Part shown: in pieces, positions 21,970-29,315 of the stretch
Layout: each line of letters opens with the position of its first letter
How positions within the stretch are numbered: position 1 is the stretch's first letter
DNA from: an uncultured Bacteroidales bacterium
GTDB lineage: Bacteria > Bacteroidota > Bacteroidia > Bacteroidales > Bacteroidaceae
DNA: 45,536 bases
Assembly (NCBI GenBank): GCA_902801485.1
Contig: CADCIP010000028.1
Coordinates: 1-45,536, forward strand
Direction of reading: 5' to 3'
Translations under genes and position numbers: made by a program
Notes under the pieces: model-generated
Databases searched by the model: none
What the model saw: the letters and a program-made list of their open reading frames with translations, nothing else
Told to the model about the DNA's origin: nothing

Positions 21970-22986
21970 ATGAATATTTTATTAACTGGTGGTGCCGGGT
22001 ACATAGGAAGCCACACCCTAATTGAGTTGGATAAAGCTGGTCACAGCGTAGTTGTTGTTGATAATTTCTATAATTCACAGCCCGAGGCTATTCGCCGTGT
22101 CGAAAAGATTATCGGTCATAAAGTAACTCTTATCGAGGCAGATATTCGTGACCGTGAGGCTATGAATAAGGTGTTCACAGAGCACAAGATAGATGCTGTT
22201 ATCAACTTTGCCGGTCTTAAGGCTGTTGGCGAGTCCGTTGCCAAGCCCCTGATGTACTATGAGACCAACATGAACGGTGTTTTTGTGTTGCTTGATGTAA
22301 TGCGTCAGCATGGTTGTAAGAATATTATCTTCTCCTCTAGTGCAACTGTTTATGGCGATCCAGCCATTATTCCAATCACAGAGGAGTGTCCAAAGGGCCA
22401 GTGTACCAATCCTTACGGATGGACAAAGTCTATGATAGAGCAGGTACTGATGGATGTTCAGAAAGCTGATCCTGAGTGGAACGTTGTCCTGCTTCGTTAT
22501 TTCAATCCCATCGGTGCTCATGAGTCCGGTCTGATTGGAGAGAACCCCAATGGTATTCCCAACAACTTGATGCCTTATATTACGCAGACAGCCATCGGTA
22601 TCCGTAAGGAACTGGGAGTGTTTGGCAATGATTATGATACTCCTGACGGAACTGGAGTACGTGATTATATCCATGTCGTGGATTTGGCAAATGGTCATGT
22701 TTGTGCTCTCAAGGCTATTCAGGAGAATAAAGGATTGGCTATTTATAATCTTGGTACTGGTCACGGATATTCTGTTCTGGATGTTGTGAAGGCTTTTGAG
22801 AAGGCTAATGGCCTGAAGGTTCCATATGTAATAAAGCCTCGTCGTCCAGGCGATATTGCAACCTGCTATTGTAATCCAGCTAAAGCAAAAGCTGAATTAG
22901 GTTGGGAGGCTAAGTTTGGTATTGAAGAAATGTGCCGTGACTCATGGAACTTTCAGAAGAACAATCCCAATGGCTATGACAAATAA
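21970..22986 (+). CDS. galE: UDP-glucose 4-epimerase
   Basis: A 338-residue short-chain dehydrogenase-type epimerase that interconverts UDP-glucose and UDP-galactose. It has the NAD-binding GGAGYIGSHTLIE, SSSATVYGDP with the catalytic Ser/Thr region, and the Tyr-x3-Lys pair in NPYGWTKSMIEQ. RYFNPIGAHESGLIGE and RDYIHVVDLANGH are typical GalE blocks. It follows rnfA by 22 bases with no visible promoter, so it is probably read from the rnf operon. Confidence 0.96.
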   Translation: MNILLTGGAGYIGSHTLIELDKAGHSVVVVDNFYNSQPEAIRRVEKIIGHKVTLIEADIRDREAMNKVFTEHKIDAVINFAGLKAVGESVAKPLMYYETNMNGVFVLLDVMRQHGCKNIIFSSSATVYGDPAIIPITEECPKGQCTNPYGWTKSMIEQVLMDVQKADPEWNVVLLRYFNPIGAHESGLIGENPNGIPNNLMPYITQTAIGIRKELGVFGNDYDTPDGTGVRDYIHVVDLANGHVCALKAIQENKGLAIYNLGTGHGYSVLDVVKAFEKANGLKVPYVIKPRRPGDIATCYCNPAKAKAELGWEAKFGIEEMCRDSWNFQKNNPNGYDK

Positions 22987-23015
22987 AACCGACAAGACCT
23001 TATCTCGAATATTTT

Positions 23016-26000
23016 ATGAAAAGAATTGTTTTAACAATTATTCTGGCTGCAATAGTATCCTTTGGTGTTAGAGCAGAGTCTGTGAGCAAGTCCGGTGCTT
23101 TCAACATAGCTCAACAGTATTTGCTTTCCAAAGGTAAGATTCTTAGCCAGAGTAGAACACCTTATCGTTCTGTGAGGAGTGTTGAGGGACATCCTCAAAG
23201 TACTTACTATTATGTGTTTAACGCAGAAGGAGGGAATGGTTATGTTATTGTTTCAGGAGATAATCGCACTCCTGAAATTCTGGGATATGTGGATCATGGT
23301 TCTTTTGATGAAGAAAATATTCCTGATAATATGAAATCATGGCTCCAGTTGTATGTAGATCAGATTAAGTTCCTTGCTGATAATAACATTACTGTTGACA
23401 AGCGTACTCTTAAAGCCAGAGCAATGTCCAGGTCAACCCGACATAGTATTCCTGTGCTGATAAAATCACGCTGGGATCAGGGAAAACCATATAACATTAC
23501 TTGCCCTATCTATTATCTTGAGGAGGACAAAAATGAAGCCAAAGCCTTGCCGCAGAAAACTGGTCCTGCAGCAGGATGTGTTGCTACTGCAATGGCTCAG
23601 GTGGTAAACTTTTACAAGTTTCCTGCAAAGACAAAGGCAGTTATTCCAGCATACACTATCACATATACTTCAGAGAAGAACGGTTCGAAGAAGACAGTTT
23701 CTCAAAAAGCAATTCCACGTAATACACTTATCGATTGGGATAATATCCGTGACACATATAATTGGGAAAACGGTCATGTAGCCAATGCACAGGATTCGGC
23801 TGTCGCAAACCTGATGCACTATTGCGGTCAGGCTGTTCAGATGCATTATGGTCCTTCTTCCGGTGCAGCTACTTCAGCAGCTAAAGACGTGTTAATTAAT
23901 ATGTTTGGCTTTGATGATAGTGCATATTGGGTTGACCGAAGCAGTTGTAGTATTGACGAATGGTTCGATCTCATTTATGATGAGTTGAATTCGGGCTATC
24001 CTGTTCTTCTTCAAGGTCATTCTTCTGGTGGAGGGCATGCTTTCGTTATAGATGGTTTCGATGGCGAGCAACTCTTTCATGTGAATTGGGGTTGGGGAGG
24101 TGGTTCCGATGGCTGGTTCCTTATTGGTATCCTTAATCCTGGTGATAACAGCGGTATTGGAGCCAGTAGTAGCAGCGATGGCTATAGCATGGGACAGGGA
24201 GCTCTGTTCAACCTTCGTTTGCCAGATAATGTCAAGACTGAGAAATCAACTTGTATGACTATTAATGATATCACAGTTTCTGGTACTACCATATCTGGAA
24301 AATTCCTGAACTGGACAGGTGCTACTAACAGTTTTAATACTGGCATTGTTAAGATCAATGATGATAATACACTCTCTTTAGTAGGTTCTACACAGACTAT
24401 CTCTGATATGAGTAAGAACACCTATTATACCAAGAGTTTTAATATAAAAGGTCGTCTTCAACCAGGCACTTATCGTCTTTCCCCTGCCAGCAAACTTACC
24501 AGCAATAAGATATGGCGTCCAGAGTTGGATTTAAAGCGTAATTACATTCTTGCAGAAGTAGATTCTTCCAAGAATATTACACTTTCATATATTAAGCCTA
24601 TAGAGGATATTAGTGTTGACAACATAAAATTTCCCGGAACCAGAGCTGTAAACGAGAATCAAGAGATTAAAGTCACTTTCCGTAATCATGCTGACGAGTT
24701 CTCTCATACATGTTATCTCTATGTTGGTAAAACTTCAAAAAAAGAAGATTCCAAAAGCAAATCTATTGTTAATATAAAAGAGGGTTCTACTACTGAAGTT
24801 TCCTTCTTCTATAAACCTACGGAAACAGGGGTCTATAATATATGGATTTGCCGTAATAGTGATGGTACAGGTGTTCTAGGGCAGACCACTATGGAGGTTG
24901 TTCCTTCTTCTCAAGCCAAGAAGAAATCTCTTGCCGTTAACAGTTTTACTATCCATAATTCAACAAACAATGTGGTCTATGGTAATAAATTGGTAGGTTC
25001 TGTCACTGTTCGTAACACAGGTAAGGAAGTATTCCATGGTAACTTAAAACTACAGTTATGGCATCAACCAAAAGGAAGTACTACGGCATGGAGTTCACAG
25101 TCTACAGGTGTTGAGATGACTATCGAACCTTCCAAGACAGCTACGGCATCATTCCAGTTTAATAATCTTATTTATGATGATAAATATCACATTGCCGTAT
25201 CTAATCCGAATGCTTCAATTTCCGGTGGTGGTATTTGGGATCATTCTTGGGTACCTAAGGCAGGCATTCTTTACTGGAAAAATAACGGATTGGCTGCTGG
25301 GCAAGCATCAAAGTTGATTTATTCAACTCCTGCATCAGCAATTGCCACATATGCAAATGGTATCTTAGTTAATCGTATGTCATCTAATAAAAATCCCAAC
25401 TCCATTTATTACTTCATGGACTGTTCTCATATACCAACAGGTACAGTCACAGAAGGAAACATAGTTGTTGACGGTCATGCAAATGTGGTTAATTTCTACT
25501 CATCTTATCCATACTATGTTCCGGATAACTTCGATGCAGATACAGCCTATTTCCATTATACATTTCCAGATTCGTCAGAGACACCTGTAGCATGGCAGGC
25601 TATAACATTGCCTTTTGCTGCTGATTCCATAACTCGTGGAGAATTCACTTATCATTTGAATGATTCTCTGAATCATTTCTGGGTTTTTGAGTTTACTTCA
25701 ATCGATGATGAAGGGAAGCCCATCTTTATGCCTGCTGCACATTTACGTGCCAACACACCTTATCTCATTGCCTGTGATAGTTTATTTCGTGGTCTGACTA
25801 TAACGTTCATAGGACATAATCAGCCTTTCTTTGTCTCGGGCTCCGATAAGATGATTGTAAGTAGCGACACATATAGTATGTATGGTTCTACTTATCAACC
25901 CTCGTTGAAAAACGTATTTATGCTGAATGCTGAAGGTACATGTTTTGAACATGTCAATACATTAACATCCCTTCCAGCCCTAAGTTCATATTTCGTTAGT

Positions 26001-26246
26001 AAACTGTCCGAAGAAGATCCAACTCCTATTTTCTTGCCATTTGTCCCACAAAGTGGAGCAAAGGTAACTGGTTGGGGTGATATCAATCAGGATATGATTC
26101 TGGATGCTACCGACATTGACATGCTGGCCAAGACACTCATACAGAAAACTCCAGAAGGTATAAATATCGAGTATGGAGATATGGACGGTGATGGCCACAT
26201 TACTATTGCAGATCTTGTTCGTCTTATTAATCAAGTAGTTAAATAA
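23016..26246 (+). CDS. Secreted C10-family (streptopain-type) cysteine peptidase with dockerin-like C-terminus
   Basis: A 1076-residue exported protease. It has a signal peptide (1-20), a propeptide (about 21-140, with the Spi-like segment YYYVFNAEGGNGYVIVSGD), and a C10 catalytic domain with C188 in GPAAGCVATAMAQ, H341 in GGGHAFVIDG and Trp in HVNWGWGG. Beta-sandwich modules follow to about residue 1010, including a CARDB-like stretch. Residues 1019-1076 form a dockerin type I-like pair of calcium loops: GDINQDMILDATDIDML and GDMDGDGHITIADLVRLI. Streptopain relatives degrade host proteins; Bacteroidales ones include the Bfp proteases. No classical T9SS tail is seen after the dockerin-like unit. 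It is about 30 bases after galE. Confidence 0.93.
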   Translation: MKRIVLTIILAAIVSFGVRAESVSKSGAFNIAQQYLLSKGKILSQSRTPYRSVRSVEGHPQSTYYYVFNAEGGNGYVIVSGDNRTPEILGYVDHGSFDEENIPDNMKSWLQLYVDQIKFLADNNITVDKRTLKARAMSRSTRHSIPVLIKSRWDQGKPYNITCPIYYLEEDKNEAKALPQKTGPAAGCVATAMAQVVNFYKFPAKTKAVIPAYTITYTSEKNGSKKTVSQKAIPRNTLIDWDNIRDTYNWENGHVANAQDSAVANLMHYCGQAVQMHYGPSSGAATSAAKDVLINMFGFDDSAYWVDRSSCSIDEWFDLIYDELNSGYPVLLQGHSSGGGHAFVIDGFDGEQLFHVNWGWGGGSDGWFLIGILNPGDNSGIGASSSSDGYSMGQGALFNLRLPDNVKTEKSTCMTINDITVSGTTISGKFLNWTGATNSFNTGIVKINDDNTLSLVGSTQTISDMSKNTYYTKSFNIKGRLQPGTYRLSPASKLTSNKIWRPELDLKRNYILAEVDSSKNITLSYIKPIEDISVDNIKFPGTRAVNENQEIKVTFRNHADEFSHTCYLYVGKTSKKEDSKSKSIVNIKEGSTTEVSFFYKPTETGVYNIWICRNSDGTGVLGQTTMEVVPSSQAKKKSLAVNSFTIHNSTNNVVYGNKLVGSVTVRNTGKEVFHGNLKLQLWHQPKGSTTAWSSQSTGVEMTIEPSKTATASFQFNNLIYDDKYHIAVSNPNASISGGGIWDHSWVPKAGILYWKNNGLAAGQASKLIYSTPASAIATYANGILVNRMSSNKNPNSIYYFMDCSHIPTGTVTEGNIVVDGHANVVNFYSSYPYYVPDNFDADTAYFHYTFPDSSETPVAWQAITLPFAADSITRGEFTYHLNDSLNHFWVFEFTSIDDEGKPIFMPAAHLRANTPYLIACDSLFRGLTITFIGHNQPFFVSGSDKMIVSSDTYSMYGSTYQPSLKNVFMLNAEGTCFEHVNTLTSLPALSSYFVSKLSEEDPTPIFLPFVPQSGAKVTGWGDINQDMILDATDIDMLAKTLIQKTPEGINIEYGDMDGDGHITIADLVRLINQVVK

Positions 26247-26258
26247 TTATGCTATTAA

Positions 26259-26287
26259 GCCCCCTCCTCTAATAAATGATGAGGGGC
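26259..26287 (+). terminator. Imperfect hairpin after the C10 peptidase gene
   Basis: GCCCC pairs with GGGGC, extended by a CTC/GAG-like inner stem with a bulge. No T tract follows, so it may attenuate or stabilise the 3' end rather than terminate fully; the lipoprotein gene begins 17 bases later. Confidence 0.4.
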
Positions 26288-26303
26288 ATATTCCCATAAC
26301 AAT

Positions 26304-26705
26304 ATGAACAGATTACTTCTACTTCTTTCGCTAATACTCTTTATCCTCACGGGGTGTAAAAAACAAAGTTTTGAGGAACGAATCTTCCAGGAAGCTAAAC
26401 AATTTACCCAGAAGAACTGCCCAAAGAAAATAGATCAGTACACTGTCCTGGATAGTTGTACATTCAGTATTACAAAACGTACCTATTATTATAACTATAC
26501 TGTTAAGGATGTGTTGGATATTGATTCTTTATATTCACAAGATTTATATGACTATTTCCGTGAGCAGTTACTTGCTGAAATTAAAAATAGTATTCAATTA
26601 AAAAACTGTAAAGATGCAGGTATAATATTCTGTTATCGTTACTATAGCAATCGCAGTGGGAAGATTCTTATGCAACAGAAATTTACCTCAAAAGATTATA
26701 AATAA
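26304..26705 (+). CDS. Small lipoprotein of unknown function downstream of C10 peptidase
   Basis: A 133-residue protein with a lipoprotein signal: MNRLLLLLSLILFILTGCKK, lipobox LTGC, Cys 18. The mature part is alternately charged and aromatic (TKRTYYYNYTVKDVLD; IFCYRYYSNRSGKIL) and ends FTSKDYK. I do not recognise a named family. Similar small lipoproteins occur in Bacteroidales. Since the C10 peptidase lies just upstream on the same strand, it might be a cell-envelope inhibitor or chaperone comparable to streptopain-inhibitor genes near other C10 enzymes, but there is no motif evidence. Confidence 0.7.
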   Translation: MNRLLLLLSLILFILTGCKKQSFEERIFQEAKQFTQKNCPKKIDQYTVLDSCTFSITKRTYYYNYTVKDVLDIDSLYSQDLYDYFREQLLAEIKNSIQLKNCKDAGIIFCYRYYSNRSGKILMQQKFTSKDYK

Positions 26706-26794
26706 TTTTTAATTGAGAATTGACATTAGTCAAGAAAGTGCCCATTGATTAAATATTTTATAATATTTATAACAGCGGAATGACAAAGTTGATG

Positions 26795-26802
26795 TACCTT
26801 TG
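26795..26802 (+). promoter_or_regulatory. -7 box of the winged-helix gene
   Basis: TACCTTTG, 48 bases before the ATG at 26851, giving an A/T-rich leader of about 40 bases. Confidence 0.6.
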
Positions 26803-26850
26803 CACTGACTAAAATAATTTGTTCAACAATTTATTTAACAAAGGATAAAA

Positions 26851-27051
26851 ATGACACAAACAGTAGGTACACTTGCAGGTGCAGTTTGGACTGCACTTAA
26901 CGAGAATGGTGCTATGGCATCTAAGGATGTTAAGAAAGCTGCTGGTCTTAAGAGCGATAAGGAACTTTACCTGGCTATGGGTTGGTTGCTTCGCGAGGAC
27001 AAGCTGAATGTTACAGAGGATAACAAGACAATGACTATTTCTCTGAAGTAA
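26851..27051 (+). CDS. Small winged-helix protein (DUF2582-like)
   Basis: A 66-residue single-domain winged-helix protein (TLAGAVWTALNENG, ASKDVKKAAGLKSDKELYLAMGWLLREDKL) that matches the small wHTH family formerly called DUF2582. These are abundant in Bacteroidales, and their DNA target is not known. It has its own promoter box and a downstream hairpin, so it is a separate transcription unit. Confidence 0.88.
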   Translation: MTQTVGTLAGAVWTALNENGAMASKDVKKAAGLKSDKELYLAMGWLLREDKLNVTEDNKTMTISLK

Positions 27052-27082
27052 TTCTAAGGAAAAAAGTTTAAAACTTTTATTT

Positions 27083-27108
27083 GAAGGCTCTCAGTTCTGA
27101 GAGCCTTC
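27083..27108 (+). terminator. Terminator-like hairpin after winged-helix gene
   Basis: A perfect 12-base stem GAAGGCTCTCAG/CTGAGAGCCTTC with a two-base nominal loop. The downstream ATTAATCT tract is only partly T-rich, and pncC converges from the other side. Confidence 0.65.
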
Positions 27109-27154
27109 ATTAATCTAATATCTGTTATCTATCAACTACCTTTCTTTCTCTTGC

Positions 27155-27643
27155 CTAATTTTTTATCTTATTTTCTATTTGCCTAATACTTTCCAAAAAT
27201 AAATCCAATGCTTTCTGGATTGCGTTGTTTGTATTAGTCTCACGGTCAATGTTTTGAGTAAGACAAGAGGTCTGAATATTTTCTGAAGACCCCCATGCTA
27301 TCCAAATTGTTCCTGATGGAATACCATTGCAACCATCACCAGCATATCCCGTGGTGGCAATGGCATAGTCTGTTTGAAACATTTTGCATGCCCCAATAAC
27401 CATTTGCCGAGCTACGGGTTCGCTTACCACATCATACTTCATAATGTCCTCTGCTCTCACTCCAAGAAACTGTTCTTTCAGTCGATCTTGATATGCAACA
27501 AGCCCACCTTGAAAATATTTTGATGATCCACTCAAACGTGTTATTTCACGTGCAATTCCTCCACTGGTGCAACTTTCTGCAGTAGATAGTGTCAACCCTT
27601 TGGTTACCATCAATTTTTGAATCTCTTCTATTGTTTTATTCAT
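27155..27643 (-). CDS. pncC: Nicotinamide-nucleotide amidohydrolase (CinA C-terminal family)
   Basis: A 162-residue protein of the CinA C-terminal fold that deamidates NMN to nicotinate mononucleotide in pyridine-nucleotide recycling. The family motif TLSTAESCTSGGIAREITRLSGSSKYFQGG carries the catalytic Ser/Thr region, with DYAIATTGYAGD and IPSGTIWIAW further on. It lacks the N-terminal MoaB-like domain of full CinA, which is common. Starts at ATG 27641-27643; an upstream TTG is rejected. It is directly after the oxidoreductase gene on the same strand. Confidence 0.9.
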   Translation of the reverse strand: MNKTIEEIQKLMVTKGLTLSTAESCTSGGIAREITRLSGSSKYFQGGLVAYQDRLKEQFLGVRAEDIMKYDVVSEPVARQMVIGACKMFQTDYAIATTGYAGDGCNGIPSGTIWIAWGSSENIQTSCLTQNIDRETNTNNAIQKALDLFLESIRQIENKIKN

Positions 27644-27661
27644 TTTCAATTATATATTGTA

Positions 27662-29038
27662 TTATCCGCGACGTTCCAGATATGGAAGCTTATATGGACG
27701 CCTGTAATCATAGTAGTAAAGACGATGGCAAAACGCTTCTTTGTCATCGCCAAAACTTAAGGTAGCAGGATTCCAAAGGATAGGACGTTTCAGTTCACGT
27801 GCAATGTTAAAAATACAGCATAATGTGTTTGTGCTGCAACCGTATTCTACAGGAGCTATAGGGTCTTTATGCATACGTATTGCATCTATGAAGTTTTGCA
27901 TGTGGGGAGCACTCACCTCATATTGTCCAGATTTGATTTCTTCCTGTAGTTTTTGCAGTTGTTTGCTGTCGGAACATTCTATATATCCACGAGCTACCTT
28001 TAACCAGCCTTTGTCGCCAATAAACTTGATTCCTCTGGCTTCCTTATCGTCAGTAAATGGTCTTTCTTGCATAATAATTCCGTTTGCATACTTCATTGTT
28101 GCATATTGTGCTCCATTGTATCCTTGGGGAATAAATTCAACGGGCCCCAGTCCGTCCATACCTATTGCAGCTTGTGCAATGTCGTACATGTGAGCGCCCC
28201 AGTCGGCTGGATATCCGTTTCCTGTCTCCTCGTACCAGCGCCATGCTCCCCACAACAGTTCGTTCTGATCAGGGTCAAGTTTAACTACAGGACATAGGTC
28301 CGAGTTGTAATGAATCTTAGGATTGTTCAATGGTCCCATCCAAAGATTGAAGTTCAGATTATCGGGCACAGGCATTTCCGGTAAGTCCAATGGTTTTGGA
28401 GGATCACCCACGCGTACATAAATTTCTTTTATATTGCCTAATGAACCATTGCGTACTAATGCTATTGCGGTCTGGAATTCCTGACTGCTACGCTGTTGAC
28501 TTCCCATTTGTAAGATTCGGTCGTTAGCACGAACAGCTCGCTGAATTGCTAAGCCTTCTGTTATGGTATATGCCAACGGTTTCTGAACATATACGTCCTT
28601 CCCAGCCTGTAATGAATTAATTGCAATAAGAGCGTGCCAATGGTCTGGTGTAGCTATTTCTATAGCATCAATGTCCTTACGTTCTAATAAGCGTTCATAT
28701 TCTTCATATACATCACAACGTAAAGGCATCTTTTTTTCCTGCTGCCATTTAGTTACATACCTGCGGAATCGCTCACGCTTAATACTGTCAACATCGCAAC
28801 AGGCTGCAACTTGGACTCCTGGACATGCGGAAAAACTACGGAAGTCGCTACATCCTTGCTGACCTAACCCTACAAAACCTATTACGACTCTGTCACTTGG
28901 TGCAATCCTAATCCCATCCACAATAAAACTTGGCAAAATCATAAATCCAGCAATGCCTGTAGCAGTTTTAGTCAGGAATTGGCGTCGTGATATTTTCTTT
29001 TGCTCTTTTTGATTCTTCTTTGTATTTGTTTTACTCAT
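27662..29038 (-). CDS. Gfo/Idh/MocA-family oxidoreductase with Tat signal
   Basis: A 458-residue NAD(P)-dependent oxidoreductase, probably acting on a sugar or sugar derivative. The N-terminus has a twin-arginine export signal, SRRQFLTKTATGIAGFMILP (R18-R19). The nucleotide-binding domain begins VVIGFVGLGQQG, and the catalytic-type EKP motif appears as VQKPLAYTITEG; the His region WGAHMYDIAQAAI follows. Such periplasmic Gfo/Idh/MocA enzymes with bound cofactor are common in Bacteroidetes, and some are glycosidases (GH109-like). Substrate unknown. It has its own promoter box at 29090-29097. Confidence 0.9.
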   Translation of the reverse strand: MSKTNTKKNQKEQKKISRRQFLTKTATGIAGFMILPSFIVDGIRIAPSDRVVIGFVGLGQQGCSDFRSFSACPGVQVAACCDVDSIKRERFRRYVTKWQQEKKMPLRCDVYEEYERLLERKDIDAIEIATPDHWHALIAINSLQAGKDVYVQKPLAYTITEGLAIQRAVRANDRILQMGSQQRSSQEFQTAIALVRNGSLGNIKEIYVRVGDPPKPLDLPEMPVPDNLNFNLWMGPLNNPKIHYNSDLCPVVKLDPDQNELLWGAWRWYEETGNGYPADWGAHMYDIAQAAIGMDGLGPVEFIPQGYNGAQYATMKYANGIIMQERPFTDDKEARGIKFIGDKGWLKVARGYIECSDSKQLQKLQEEIKSGQYEVSAPHMQNFIDAIRMHKDPIAPVEYGCSTNTLCCIFNIARELKRPILWNPATLSFGDDKEAFCHRLYYYDYRRPYKLPYLERRG

Positions 29039-29089
29039 AATAAGAAGGTTTTATATGTTAATATAGTATTTTAGTTAATTTCTCGGTTA

Positions 29090-29097
29090 CAAAGTTA
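29090..29097 (-). promoter_or_regulatory. -7 box of the Gfo/Idh/MocA gene
   Basis: TAACTTTG on the minus strand, 51 bases before the ATG. The rest of the 277-base gap (29039-29315) shows no ORF of note, only A/T-rich sequence and the terminator at 29242-29282. Confidence 0.5.
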
Positions 29098-29241
29098 CTG
29101 TTTTTGGAAATATAAACCCTCTTATTCTGATATTCTAATATAAAATAATGATATTTCATCTTTTTAAGTTGATTAAGGATGGTTATATTAATAGTTGGAA
29201 GAAACTTATCATATAGATGAATTACTTCTACGTTTGAAAAA

Positions 29242-29282
29242 ACTGCCTAACTAGAGATTATTTACTCTCTAACTAGGCAGTA
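29242..29282 (-). terminator. Terminator of the zinc metalloprotease gene
   Basis: A long stem ACTGCCTA-ACTAGAG with CTCTAACTAGGCAGT, with two mismatches, followed on the minus strand by TTTTTT (29237-29242). It lies 33 bases after the stop of the metalloprotease gene. Confidence 0.8.
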
Positions 29283-29315
29283 TTATTTTCTATGTATATG
29301 AAATAATGTCTGTAT

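Noticed and set aside
26073-26243. Dockerin-like tail as evidence of a cellulosome
   Set aside because: No cohesin or scaffoldin gene is present in the window, and dockerin-like tails occur on many non-cellulosomal Bacteroidetes proteins.
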